64,000 bases of DNA from an uncultured Colwellia sp. (GTDB taxonomy: Bacteria; Pseudomonadota; Gammaproteobacteria; Enterobacterales; Alteromonadaceae): NCBI GenBank assembly GCA_913058145.1, contig CAJXQM010000007.1, forward strand, positions 48,841 to 112,840. Direction: 5' to 3'. The position numbers and the translations under genes are program-made. This document shows, piece after piece, positions 1 through 8,591 of this stretch (its first letter is position 1; every line of letters begins with the position of its first letter). The notes beneath the pieces were generated by a model. That model saw only the letters and a list, made by a program, of their open reading frames with translations. It was not told the origin of the DNA and searched no databases.

Positions 1-731
1 GGTAAAACAAACCAACAATCGGATTTAAATAAAAATTTAAGTGCTTTACTATCTTGTTTATTCTAGCCTTAAAGTATCGCTATGGATAAATAAATCTAAA
101 TCTATTTCGGCCAGTATTTATCATCAAAGTTTTTACCCTGATTTATTGAGGAAATAGCGTAATATCAACATTCTATACGCATACAGCCTGTTATATTTTA
201 TTAAAAATAACGTGTAGGAATAAAGCATCTAACAGAAATTTTTACTTTTTATTAGTCAATAATAACGTTTACATTATTTGCAATAAAAAATATTGCTCTT
301 ATCAATTTCAAATAGAATAAACACACCCAAAGGTCAACTTTTGTGCTTTTGGACGAATAGCGATATGATTAAGACTGTCATCAATAATTTAATGAAAATA
401 AATTATTCAGGGGAATAAATACTTGCAAGGTTTCACGTGTACCTATCTTCATCAATCGGTTCAAAAGAAAGCCAAATATTTTCAGTGCTGAATTGACAAT
501 ATTCAAATACAATCAATTAATTCTGTTAGTTTTATTTTTATAATTTGGTTGGCTACACCACACTATGCTGATTATGTATTACCCTCAACATTTGGTTTTA
601 TTATTAAAGAATCTGGCGTATTTTGGCTACAACAAAATAAACATACACCGTTTAATCAAAAATAGACAAACCTCATCCGATCATCGATTGGTATGGATTG
701 ATTTAGAACTAATTAATATAGCAGAAAATAA
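1..731. other. Long intergenic region upstream of the alkaline phosphatase
   Basis: No complete gene is visible. On the + strand a 57-codon open stretch at 492-665 reads like protein (it includes WLATPHYADY and ends HTPFNQK) but has no good start and follows an in-frame TGA at 489-491. The frame before that stop is also open back to about 423. It could be the decayed 3' end of a gene, but I do not recognise the family. A single Pho-box-like half site (CTGTCAT, 375-381) lacks a second half. No terminator or RNA gene was recognised. Confidence 0.4.
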
Positions 732-2105
732 ATGAGACAATTTATACCATTTTTAGTACTTTCTTTAAGTACAACATCTTGTTTTAGCACCGTAACCGCT
801 AAACAAGAAACGGCACCTAAAAATATTATTATGGTCATTGGTGATGGTATGGGACCTGCCTACACCACCGCATATCGTTATTTTAGTGATAATCCAAAAA
901 CAGAAATGATTGAAACCACTGTATTCGATCGACACTTAAAAGGTTTTTCTAGTACTTACCCTGCATCGGTTTCAGGCATAGTTACCGATTCAGCTGCCAG
1001 TGCTACCGCACTAGCAACAGGAATAAAAAGCTACAATGGTGCTATCGGTGTTGATATAAATAAAAATGAACTTCAAACCGTATTGGAATGGTCAAAATTA
1101 CAAGGTAAAAAAACGGGGATTGTTGTAACCTCACAAATTAACCATGCAACACCTGCCTCTTATCTAACACATAATGAAAGCCGTAAAAACTATAATGCAA
1201 TCGCTGATAGTTATTTAGATGATGGAATTAAGGCTGACTTATACTTCGGCGGTGGTTGGAAATATTTCATTCGTGAAGACAGAAACTTAGTGGATGAATT
1301 TAAAGAAGCGGGATTTCATTACCTAGACAATTATCAAGACTTAATAAACTTACCTAATAATAAACCTGTTTTAGGACTGTTTGCTGATATAGGTCTACCT
1401 TGGGCATTAGATGATACCAATAAGCACCGTTTATCAACTATGACCAAGTCAGCATTGCATCACCTTGTTAATTTACAAAAGCATGATAACTCTCCTGGCA
1501 AGGGGCTTTTCATGCTCATAGAAGCAAGCCAGATTGACTGGGCAGGACATGCTAACGACATTAGTGATGCAATGGCTGAAATGGACGATTTAGCTGAAAC
1601 ATTAAAATATCTAGAGCACTTTGTTGAACGTCACCCTGACACCCTTGTTATTGTTACGGCTGATCATAGTACAGGTGGTTTTACCCTAGCCGCTAACGGT
1701 AAATATGAATGGGAAGCTAAGGTATTACAGACTATGCAACATTCTGTTAATTATATTGCTAAGCAATTAGTCGCTAATGAAATACATGCTGATTCTGCCA
1801 ATAGGTTGTTTAATTTAGAATTAAACCAAGAAGAATTAAGTTTACTTAAAAAATCTAAAACGACGCCAAAGCTAGAAAACAGCAAGAACATTTATCAAGA
1901 TAAAAAAGTATCATCTACCGAACTAGCGATGCTAGAAAACGTAAAACACATTATTGACAACCGTACTAACAGCGGTTGGACAACAGGGGGGCATACCGCC
2001 ATAGACGTACCAGTATTTGCTTTTGGCAAGCGATGTGAGTTATTTAACGGTTCACAAGATAATACTGATATTGCGAAGAAAATATTTACTTTACTCGGAA
2101 AGTAA
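732..2105 (+). CDS. Alkaline phosphatase (PhoA family), secreted
   Basis: Phosphomonoesterase of the alkaline phosphatase superfamily, expected in the periplasm, releasing phosphate from organic esters. The 457-residue protein begins with a hydrophobic signal-like segment (residues 3-22). The metal-binding GDGMG motif is at 37-41 and the nucleophile motif TDSAAS at 85-90, with Ser87 as the likely phosphorylated residue. Later metal ligands are visible in the DWAGH, TADHSTGG and C-terminal GGHTAIDVP motifs. A Cys at 17 does not sit in a convincing lipobox, so a lipoprotein is possible but not supported. The gene is single, with a terminator just downstream and no full Pho box upstream. The family call is secure; substrate preference and phosphate regulation are not shown. 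Confidence 0.93.
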   Translation: MRQFIPFLVLSLSTTSCFSTVTAKQETAPKNIIMVIGDGMGPAYTTAYRYFSDNPKTEMIETTVFDRHLKGFSSTYPASVSGIVTDSAASATALATGIKSYNGAIGVDINKNELQTVLEWSKLQGKKTGIVVTSQINHATPASYLTHNESRKNYNAIADSYLDDGIKADLYFGGGWKYFIREDRNLVDEFKEAGFHYLDNYQDLINLPNNKPVLGLFADIGLPWALDDTNKHRLSTMTKSALHHLVNLQKHDNSPGKGLFMLIEASQIDWAGHANDISDAMAEMDDLAETLKYLEHFVERHPDTLVIVTADHSTGGFTLAANGKYEWEAKVLQTMQHSVNYIAKQLVANEIHADSANRLFNLELNQEELSLLKKSKTTPKLENSKNIYQDKKVSSTELAMLENVKHIIDNRTNSGWTTGGHTAIDVPVFAFGKRCELFNGSQDNTDIAKKIFTLLGK

Positions 2106-2115
2106 ATATTAATTG

Positions 2116-2150
2116 AAGGAGTTTACACAACCGTTAAACTCCTTAAATAA
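2116..2150 (+). terminator. Rho-independent terminator after the phosphatase gene
   Basis: A perfect 10-bp inverted repeat, AAGGAGTTTA (2116-2125) and TAAACTCCTT (2135-2144), with a 9-nt loop begins 11 nt after the stop codon. The following bases are A/T-rich but have no long T run, so it may also serve the converging metC transcript. Confidence 0.65.
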
Positions 2151-2223
2151 TTTAGTGCAATTCAATCGTACTAAAGAATGCTAATAACGCAAATCACTCT
2201 GCTTAAAAGGTATCGTCATGTAT

Positions 2224-3396
2224 TTACAGTTTCTCATTAAACCTTACAAAACCCTGTTCAAGATCTTCAATTAAATCATCTACATCTTCTAAACCGATAT
2301 GCAAGCGGATTAACGGATATTCAGTGGTCCACTTGGTCGCACTACGAATTGAATCCAAACTAGTTATTCCTAGAATTAATGACTCAAATCCTCCCCATGA
2401 GTAACCCATTTTAAAATGAGATAAACCATCCAGAAATGCCGTTAACGCCTCTCTATTACCACAATTCAAGGTAAAGGAAAATAAGCCATTAGAGCCCGTA
2501 AAATCACGTTTGAAAAATTCATGTCCCGGACAAGAGTCAAATGCAGGATGCAAAATAGTATCAACCTCAGCTCTACCTTTTAACCAATTAGCGACCTTTA
2601 GTGCGCTTTGTTGATGCTGCTTTAAACGTACACCAATAGTACGGATACCGCGCAGAGCAAGATAAAGATCATCAGGTGACGTACATTGCCCCATTAAGTA
2701 ACTATTATCACGTAATTGTGGCCAATATTTTTCAACTGCCGTTGCCGTACCTAACATCACATCGGAGTGACCAACAATATACTTGGTCGCCGCTTGTACG
2801 CTAATATCAACACCATAATCAAATGGTTTAAAGTTAATACCTGCACCCCAAGTATTATCAAGCATCACAATACAATCATGCTTATGGGCAATAGCACTAA
2901 TAGTTGGTACGTCTTGAACTTCCATGGTAATTGAGCCCGGTGACTCTAAAAACACAATACGGGTATTAGGCTGAATCAATGCTTCAATGCCTGCACCAAT
3001 TAATGGATCATAATACGTTGTTTCTACGCCCATTTTAGCCAAAATTTTATCGCAGTAATCACGAGTGGGCTCATAAGCACTATCAACCATTAAGATATGG
3101 TCACCAGTTTGCACAAAAGAAATAATTGCATTAGTTATAGCAGCAGTACCTGAAGGGTAAAGCGCACAGCCTGCACCACCTTCAAGCTCTGTCATAGCAT
3201 CACTAAAGGCAAATGCTGTAGTAGTTCCACGTCTGCCGTACACCATAGTTTGATTATTACGGTTTTTTAAGGCGTTGTTCATTTCTGCAACTGTATTAAA
3301 TACTACGGTAGAAGCACGAGTAACACTTGGGTTAACTACACCGTTAGTCCACTTAGCTTTACGACCTGCGGTAACAATTTTAGTATCTTGTTTCAT
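2224..3396 (-). CDS. metC: Cystathionine beta-lyase
   Basis: PLP enzyme that splits cystathionine into homocysteine, pyruvate and ammonia in methionine biosynthesis (cytoplasm). The 390 residues match the E. coli MetC pattern throughout: YGRRGT near 53, ELEGGAGC near 70, the ESPGSITMEV stretch at 151-160, VMLDNTWGAG near 177, the PLP lysine in ATKY (Lys205), and the C-terminal IRLHIGLEDVDDLI. Length is normal for the family (E. coli about 395). It is transcribed alone, convergent with the alkaline phosphatase. Two tandem MetJ-like 8-mers lie 44-59 nt upstream of the ATG, consistent with repression by methionine. Confidence 0.96.
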   Translation of the reverse strand: MKQDTKIVTAGRKAKWTNGVVNPSVTRASTVVFNTVAEMNNALKNRNNQTMVYGRRGTTTAFAFSDAMTELEGGAGCALYPSGTAAITNAIISFVQTGDHILMVDSAYEPTRDYCDKILAKMGVETTYYDPLIGAGIEALIQPNTRIVFLESPGSITMEVQDVPTISAIAHKHDCIVMLDNTWGAGINFKPFDYGVDISVQAATKYIVGHSDVMLGTATAVEKYWPQLRDNSYLMGQCTSPDDLYLALRGIRTIGVRLKQHQQSALKVANWLKGRAEVDTILHPAFDSCPGHEFFKRDFTGSNGLFSFTLNCGNREALTAFLDGLSHFKMGYSWGGFESLILGITSLDSIRSATKWTTEYPLIRLHIGLEDVDDLIEDLEQGFVRFNEKL

Positions 3397-3809
3397 CTCT
3401 TTTAAAACCTTTTTTTACTTATACTATTAATAAAAAACTAGCTATCTAGCCATCTAAAACATACCTATCTTTATACATTGAAATGAACTCGCTTTCACCT
3501 CTTATCTCATTAATATAAAAAATAATTTATAATTAGATTAAAGTTATTCTTTATAAATAACATTCTGGTTATGTTTCGAGGGGCCGCTTTAAATCATGAT
3601 GATTAATCGGAGTGGTTATTATGCTTATCTGGACCAAGCAAAAAACAAGCAACTAAAATTATTCTCGGGTTTGATAAATCGATACCGTAAGGCAAAAAAT
3701 TAAAGAATAGTTGTTATATTGAAGGCTCTATACAGTAAATAATTTGATCTTAATATACTGTCATAACGTACTAAAGATTATACCAAGACAGGAATTAAAT
3801 TTTATAACC
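3397..3809. other. Divergent intergenic region between metC and the small-gene cluster
   Basis: 413 bases with no gene. It holds a MetJ-like box near metC (annotated separately) and is otherwise very A/T-rich. It should carry the promoters for metC (-) and for the + strand genes from 3810, but I could not place clear -35/-10 elements. Confidence 0.5.
3440..3455. promoter_or_regulatory. Candidate MetJ operator (two tandem met boxes) upstream of metC
   Basis: Two directly adjoining 8-mers, AGCTATCT and AGCCATCT, match the met-box consensus AGACGTCT at 5 and 6 of 8 positions, including the conserved AG and TCT ends. The tandem arrangement without a gap is what MetJ dimers bind. The site is 44 nt upstream of the metC ATG. 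A related CTATCT sits about 20 nt further upstream. The assignment is inference from motif and context. Confidence 0.45.
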
Positions 3810-4070
3810 ATGATAAATAACACATTAACAACTCGAGATTTTTTACGAATTTTTGATTTAATATCTACCAACGGTATTAAATCAAATGGGGCATATGAAT
3901 TTCGAGGTATTCGAGCATGGCATGACTTTGATGGTTATACCTGTTGGTTAGCCTATAACGATTTAACAATAACCATATTATTTCATGGAAAATTCAGTGT
4001 CGAATATAAAGAAGAAGATACCTTTGAAAAATTTAATAAGAAAGTAAACTCACTTATGAATAACCATTAA
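3810..4070 (+). CDS. Small protein resembling DUF3081
   Basis: Protein of 86 residues starting at the ATG at 3810. A longer reading from a TTG at 3744 adds 22 residues that do not look conserved. It carries a DFDGYT segment in the middle and an acidic, lysine-rich C-terminus, recalling the small gammaproteobacterial DUF3081 proteins of unknown function. No signal peptide, membrane segment or catalytic motif is visible. It is the first gene of a + strand group with the HAD phosphatase, which begins 29 nt downstream. Function unknown; the family assignment is from memory and moderate. Confidence 0.6.
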   Translation: MINNTLTTRDFLRIFDLISTNGIKSNGAYEFRGIRAWHDFDGYTCWLAYNDLTITILFHGKFSVEYKEEDTFEKFNKKVNSLMNNH

Positions 4071-4099
4071 TTAATGAAAGGCACAAGAGACATGAAACG

Positions 4100-4705
4100 T
4101 TGTTAACACATAAACTGTTAGGGGTTATATTTGATCTAGATAACACCTTGGTATCCTCATCTCTAAACTTTGACAAGATAAGATCTGATTTAGGTTGCCC
4201 AAAAGATATCGACTTATTAGATTTTGTAGATACCTTACCTCAAAAGCAAAAGATTGATGCCCACAAATTGCTGGTTAAATACGAAATGACTGACGCCCAT
4301 AGTGCGACAAAACTTGCCGGCACTGACGTGCTTTTAACATTATTATCTGAATTAGAAATTCCTTGTGCTATTGTTACGCGCAATTGTAATCAAGCGGCTT
4401 TATTAAAAATCCAACAGAATAGTATTAATATCCCGACAGTATTAACGAGGGAAGATCATAAAGCTAAACCTGCCCCAGATGCTTTATTAGATGTAGCTAA
4501 GAAGTGGAATACTCCACCTGAAAATTTATTATACGTAGGTGACTATCTCTATGATCTGCAAGCAGCACAAAATGCCAATACGATGTCCTGCCTTATTACC
4601 TACGGTAAAAAAATGAGCTACGCCGATTTAGCAACGATTGAGGTGCATAATCTAACAGAATTAAGCAGAACGATTGAGCAGCTATGTATCGTAGAAGATG
4701 CATAA
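4100..4705 (+). CDS. HAD-superfamily hydrolase, phosphoglycolate phosphatase-like
   Basis: A 201-residue haloacid dehalogenase-type phosphatase. Motif I DLDNTLV has the nucleophile Asp12 and the acid/base Asp14; motif II is the Thr in CAIVTRN (about residue 93); motif III is a Lys in HKAKPAPD; motif IV is YVGDYLYDLQAA. The helical cap between motifs I and II marks subfamily IA (Gph/PGMB-like). The substrate cannot be told from sequence. The only in-frame start is a TTG at 4100. An ATG 8 nt upstream (4092) is in another frame and stops after four codons, so a small upstream frameshift in the N-terminus is possible. The 3' end overlaps the next gene by 22 nt. Confidence 0.85.
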   Translation: MLTHKLLGVIFDLDNTLVSSSLNFDKIRSDLGCPKDIDLLDFVDTLPQKQKIDAHKLLVKYEMTDAHSATKLAGTDVLLTLLSELEIPCAIVTRNCNQAALLKIQQNSINIPTVLTREDHKAKPAPDALLDVAKKWNTPPENLLYVGDYLYDLQAAQNANTMSCLITYGKKMSYADLATIEVHNLTELSRTIEQLCIVEDA

Positions 4706-5364
4706 GTGTATGGACAAAAAATCATGGCAAAGTAATAAAATTGGCAAACCTGTCGATATTTATTGTTTTATATTTTTCTTTAGGATTTTTATTCTTTACG
4801 CTTTTTACTGAGGGTAAAGAGACCCACAACCAAGTTGGTAATCAAGAAATGCAGCAGGTTACTACCTTCAAAAAAGAGCCATCCATAATGATAAATTTTA
4901 CTGAACAAAAAAACACTGAGAATTGGCGCATAACCAATGATGATGTAATGGGGGGTGAATCTGAAGGTCGCTTTTTATTCGAACAAGATAAAGGCATGTT
5001 TACTGGTTATATCTCACTGAAAAATAATGGTGGTTTCAGTTCTGTTTTTAAGATGATTGAGCCTTTACCCAACAACCTTGATACCGTTAGTATTGATGTC
5101 GAAGGTGACGGAACGACTTATCAGTTAAGAATGATTGTAAGTCTTGATGGTTATCGTTTAGCTTATAAGCACGACTTCGATACAGTCGCAGGTCAACGAG
5201 AGACATTGACCTTTATACTAGCTGATTTTCAAGCCTCGTTTCGAGGACGTATCATGACTAATGCCCCCGTTCTTAAATCGGAAGCTATTCGACAAGTAGG
5301 ATTTTTAGTGACGAAAAAAGTGGCAGGGAAATTTTTATTATCTGTATTTAGTGTACATATTTAA
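4684..5364 (+). CDS. CIA30-family protein with an N-terminal membrane anchor
   Basis: 226 residues. A single hydrophobic segment at about 20-40 is followed, from about residue 69, by a CIA30-type beta-sandwich domain. Visible hallmarks are INF near the domain start, WRITNDDVMGGESEG, FSGYISLKNNGGFSS-like strands (here FTGYISLKNNGGFSS), and the late VRQVGFLV-type strand (IRQVGFLVTKK). CIA30 proteins were named for complex I assembly in eukaryotes; bacterial members are mostly uncharacterised. The start is uncertain: the ATG used overlaps the HAD gene by 22 nt, and GTG 4708 or TTG 4741 would remove the overlap and keep the membrane segment. Context suggests co-transcription with its neighbours. 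Confidence 0.8.
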   Translation: MYRRRCISVWTKNHGKVIKLANLSIFIVLYFSLGFLFFTLFTEGKETHNQVGNQEMQQVTTFKKEPSIMINFTEQKNTENWRITNDDVMGGESEGRFLFEQDKGMFTGYISLKNNGGFSSVFKMIEPLPNNLDTVSIDVEGDGTTYQLRMIVSLDGYRLAYKHDFDTVAGQRETLTFILADFQASFRGRIMTNAPVLKSEAIRQVGFLVTKKVAGKFLLSVFSVHI

Positions 5365-5394
5365 ATTTGTTTTTTAATAATTAACTCAACAAAG

Positions 5395-5631
5395 ATGAAA
5401 GATATGAATAAATACATCAATAAAATAAGTCCAAAATCACTCATCCACAGCAAGTGGACTAAAGTTAACGTAACGAACAAAGAAAAACATTTTATCATTA
5501 CGGTGGTTAAGTATGATGAAAATCAAACAGTGGTTAGCTGCATGATAGAAGCCGTGATGACTAAAAATGAATACGAAATTGATTGGCGTAAACTAAAAGA
5601 TAACAATAATTGGCGAATTGGTTGGCAGTAA
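5395..5631 (+). CDS. Small Trp-containing protein of the TIGR02450 family
   Basis: 78 residues with the family pattern I recall: a LIHSKWT start, VTNKEKHFI, then a basic, Trp-rich C-terminus (WRKL, NNWRIGW). The start may be Met4 rather than Met1. The function is unknown; relatives are often found next to DNA photolyase genes. It closes the + strand group 30 nt after the CIA30 gene and converges with the SDR gene. Confidence 0.72.
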   Translation: MKDMNKYINKISPKSLIHSKWTKVNVTNKEKHFIITVVKYDENQTVVSCMIEAVMTKNEYEIDWRKLKDNNNWRIGWQ

Positions 5632-5676
5632 TTTAAACATTTATTGTCATCTTAGTTTCTTTTTTACAAATTAAAT

Positions 5677-6423
5677 TTACCAGTTAATCGACTTTCCCTC
5701 CCAATCAAGATAACTTGCTGTTTGATCCACTGGTGCATTTTCAACAATATCTAACAGTTGTTTGGCAACAAATTCACTAGTAAATAGTTTGTTGCTCGGT
5801 ACATTTTTTTGGAAAGGTTTAGATAAGGGTGTATCGGTTGTTCCCGGATGAAAAGCAATCAGTTTTATATTTTTGGCTCGACGTGCAAACTCAATAGCAG
5901 CAGTTTTAATCATCATGTTTAACGCCGCTTTAGATGCCCTATAACTATACCAACCGCCTAAACGATTATCACTGATACTGCCTACTCGGGCACTAAATAC
6001 CACAAATTTGCAAGGTAACTTACCTGTCAGTAAAGAGGTTAACTTTTGTATCCATAACATCGGTGTTAAGGTGTTTGAAGTGATTACCTGTTGAAACGAT
6101 TCCACATCAAAATCTTCCAAGCGCTTTTCTGGTTGAACATTCTCATTATGAAGTATGCCGTTACAGACAAATACGCGCGTAATAGGTGCATCATCATAAG
6201 CTGCAAGCTCAATAATGGCTTGATCGATTGATTGAGCTTGGTAATCTTTAACCATGATTTTTTTAACATTCAGGCTTTGTGCATCACCATCTGCTGAGTT
6301 GTCATTAGTTAGACGTCGACTAATCAGGATTAAGCCGGTATTTTCTGAACGCTCTATTTCAGTAGAAATAGCTTTACCAATATCACTATTTGCGCCGATT
6401 ATCAGTGTTTTTTGAGTTATCAT
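5677..6423 (-). CDS. Short-chain dehydrogenase/reductase, C-factor-like
   Basis: NAD(P)-dependent SDR of 248 residues. The cofactor loop is GANSDIGKAI (residues 10-19), the NAG-like motif is CNG, the catalytic Ser is in VVFSARVGS and the catalytic YxxxK is YRASK. The downstream HPGTTDTPLS matches the CsgA/C-factor-like branch. Substrate unknown. Its start overlaps the 3' end of the DCC protein gene by 38 nt, so the two are surely translationally linked in one - strand operon (flavin reductase, DUF3429, DCC, SDR). Confidence 0.85.
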   Translation of the reverse strand: MITQKTLIIGANSDIGKAISTEIERSENTGLILISRRLTNDNSADGDAQSLNVKKIMVKDYQAQSIDQAIIELAAYDDAPITRVFVCNGILHNENVQPEKRLEDFDVESFQQVITSNTLTPMLWIQKLTSLLTGKLPCKFVVFSARVGSISDNRLGGWYSYRASKAALNMMIKTAAIEFARRAKNIKLIAFHPGTTDTPLSKPFQKNVPSNKLFTSEFVAKQLLDIVENAPVDQTASYLDWEGKSINW

Positions 6424-6811
6424 AACAAGTTCCTGAGCTACAGCTAGCTGTTTTTATGCCAAAAATTTTGGCGAGAAATGCTGAAATTGGATGTCGATAT
6501 TTAGCTAATCCTAAATATACCCAATGACTTAATGTTTTAAATACTGGCCAATTAAGTGGCGCCACCCAAAACCCTTTACCAACCAAAGTCCACGCTCTAT
6601 GTGTAACTTCAAGACCCAATAAAAGCTGTCCTTGGTAATGCCCATGCAATATTTTCATTGCGTCGGTAAATTTAACTGAAGGATATTTTGATTCAAAATC
6701 ATTTTGGTGTATATCAACCAATCTAATCAGATTCTCAGCATCATGCTTTTTGATGTGATCCATCTCTGTAGCGCACAGAGGACAGTTACCATCGTAAAAA
6801 ATAGTTAACAT
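6386..6811 (-). CDS. DCC/DUF393 family thiol-disulfide oxidoreductase-like protein
   Basis: 141 residues beginning with YDGNCPLCATEMDHI, the DxxCxxC signature of the DCC (DUF393) family, which has a predicted thioredoxin-like fold. The family's RAWTLVGKGFWVAPLNWP-type segment follows. The C-terminus carries two additional Cys in an SCSSGTC motif, which could be redox or metal-binding. No signal peptide. Neighbours are an SDR (overlapping) and DUF3429. The precise function of this family is not established. Confidence 0.82.
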   Translation of the reverse strand: MLTIFYDGNCPLCATEMDHIKKHDAENLIRLVDIHQNDFESKYPSVKFTDAMKILHGHYQGQLLLGLEVTHRAWTLVGKGFWVAPLNWPVFKTLSHWVYLGLAKYRHPISAFLAKIFGIKTASCSSGTCYDNSKNTDNRRK

Positions 6812-6858
6812 AGCTATTTATTCCTAAAATTATTTCTAATAATCATCATGTAATCACA

Positions 6859-7272
6859 TTAACCAAACCACAAAAAATATGCGGTGATATGCAGTAAGAC
6901 CACAATTAAAGTTAACCAAAAGCGCATGCTAATATACTCAGTAAGTAGTTTATTATGTTTGCCTAAAGATTTTTCGTACAAAAATAAAAGCATAAAACTT
7001 ATCGCTAGGATGATTAACGCTATGTTGTGATAAACCATCAAAGAAACAAAAGCTAGCAGACTAAATACATTACTGATTACATGCTGTTTATCGTGATAAA
7101 TTTGTGTGTCTTTTCGCCATATAGTACCGGCAATAAAACTTAAGATAATAGCACTATAGGCAATAAAGGCTTGCTTTGGAGAGATCCCCAAAAATACTGT
7201 TTCGGTACTTAAATACAAAGAAGTAATAAACGGTAGTAAACCTAAATACCCAAGTATTTTCGACCATTTCAT
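6859..7272 (-). CDS. DUF3429 membrane protein
   Basis: 137 residues, nearly all hydrophobic, with about five predicted transmembrane helices (about 8-25, 34-50, 66-82, 86-100, 116-136). The motif FIAYSAIILSFIAGTIW and the short polar loops fit the DUF3429 family. It sits in the same - strand operon as the flavin reductase (30 nt upstream) and the DCC protein (47 nt downstream). No function is known; membership is judged from topology and remembered motifs. Confidence 0.75.
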   Translation of the reverse strand: MKWSKILGYLGLLPFITSLYLSTETVFLGISPKQAFIAYSAIILSFIAGTIWRKDTQIYHDKQHVISNVFSLLAFVSLMVYHNIALIILAISFMLLFLYEKSLGKHNKLLTEYISMRFWLTLIVVLLHITAYFLWFG

Positions 7273-7302
7273 CTACTTTCCTTAATACACTTAACTTTTT
7301 TA

Positions 7303-7965
7303 TCAGTAGGTATTTTCTGGTTCTCCGTCGAGTGAAATTTTTGTTGGTAATATTCCTGGTTTAGCATAACTTAAACGAGATAACCGGTTACTTGTGTGGT
7401 AGCTGTCTAGCCCTGAAACCATCACAGTATTTAATGATTCAATATCCATATATCCGTCATCTTTAATCGCATCTTTATCACAAAGTATATCGGTTATTTC
7501 GCCAATCACTAATAAGGTATCATTCAATTGAATGGGTACTATCTCTTTCAGCCTTAAAGCGTACTTGAGCCGACTTTCTTTAACAAAAGGTGCGTTAACC
7601 CCGCCTACAGCCAGAGCAGTTAACCCTGTCTGTTTAAATTCACATTCACCAGCGTCATACCGAGCAGACGTTTGATGTGCCTCTTGCCAAAACCTGTCAT
7701 TAACTTGATTAATGGTAAATTGTTTTGTTTGCTGAATATTTTCTAGGGTATGTCGAACAACAGTGTTTGGACGGGTAATAAAGCCAACCAAGGCGGGTGA
7801 AGCGCCTAAATGAACTACGGAACTAAAAATTGCCAAATTGTGTATACCTTCCTTATTACTGGTGCCAATAAGGTTTGCACTTTTAAAGCCTGATAAACTA
7901 TTTATAACCTGAGTTCTATAGCGTGCTGGCATATTAACCAGTTCGTCTTGAGTGATATATTTCAT
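7303..7965 (-). CDS. Flavin reductase-like domain protein (FMN-binding split barrel)
   Basis: 220 residues. The pattern NLIGTSNKEGIHNLAIFSSVVHLGA, then LVGFITRP...VVRHTLENI and FTINQV, is the flavin reductase-like/FMN-binding domain, which reduces or carries FMN with NAD(P)H. The C-terminal part (GLDSYHTSNRLSRLSYAKPG) is typical of the longer flavoprotein members annotated beside small photolyase-cluster genes. It is the first gene of the - strand operon. Substrate and partner are unknown. Confidence 0.8.
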   Translation of the reverse strand: MKYITQDELVNMPARYRTQVINSLSGFKSANLIGTSNKEGIHNLAIFSSVVHLGASPALVGFITRPNTVVRHTLENIQQTKQFTINQVNDRFWQEAHQTSARYDAGECEFKQTGLTALAVGGVNAPFVKESRLKYALRLKEIVPIQLNDTLLVIGEITDILCDKDAIKDDGYMDIESLNTVMVSGLDSYHTSNRLSRLSYAKPGILPTKISLDGEPENTY

Positions 7966-8378
7966 TTAAGTTCGTCGTATTATTTATACTATTGTGTGTT
8001 TATACGTCATAAAAAGACTTTACGATCACCAACATAAATATTTTATCTATTTAGTATCGATCAAAGCCTCCCGGTGTTCTGTGATAAATTTATATGACTT
8101 CAATCTGCCATGATTAGAATAAAATAATTGAGCTATTGTGGATTATGTTGCTGATAATGTGGAACTTCAATAAAACACACTAGGTTTAACAAACCTAGCC
8201 AGAAACTTGGTGGTCTTAAATAATGACTAGGCAATAATGTTCACATCTAATATTCATATTGAGCTATATTAAACGATATAAAAGAATTACTAACAGGGGG
8301 TGTTAGCAACTTTAGCTATAACTATTGTTATGTTCTACTCAACCTTAATAAAAAACACATAAACTTACTCTGGCTTTA
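7966..8378. other. Intergenic region upstream of the flavin reductase gene
   Basis: 413 bases with no gene. Two short hairpins are visible: CTAGGTTT (8180-8187) with AAACCTAG (8191-8198), and CTAACA (8290-8295) with TGTTAG (8301-8306) around a run of five G. Neither has a T tail. They may be terminators of the small membrane protein gene or operator sites; their role is unknown. Confidence 0.4.
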
Positions 8379-8591
8379 TTAAGCTCTAATAATCAACTGA
8401 TCAAAACCAAATAAATAGTTTAATTGCATACGTTTTTTCATCAAAAACATCGGCCAAATTAACGGGCCAAAAAACATACCCGCCAGAGTCCATCGTTTAC
8501 AACCAAAGCCTGTTACTAGCGCCTGACAATAAAAAAAAATGCCACAGAGCACACTAAAAAAAACCACTAACAACACTATAAGTAACAACAT
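8379..8591 (-). CDS. Small two-helix membrane protein
   Basis: 70 residues: a strongly hydrophobic N-terminal helix (1-26), then GCKRWTLAGMFFGPLIWPMF (29-48) as a second helix, and a short basic C-terminus KKRMQLNYLFGFDQLIIRA. A GGTGGA sequence about 8 nt before the ATG is a plausible ribosome binding site. The WTLAG-FGP-WPMF pattern looks conserved rather than random, but I cannot name a family. The gene stands alone on the - strand. Confidence 0.6.
   Translation of the reverse strand: MLLLIVLLVVFFSVLCGIFFYCQALVTGFGCKRWTLAGMFFGPLIWPMFLMKKRMQLNYLFGFDQLIIRA

Noticed and set aside
375..381. Pho-box half site CTGTCAT upstream of the alkaline phosphatase
   Set aside because: The second half at the required 11-base period is absent, so PhoB control is not supported.
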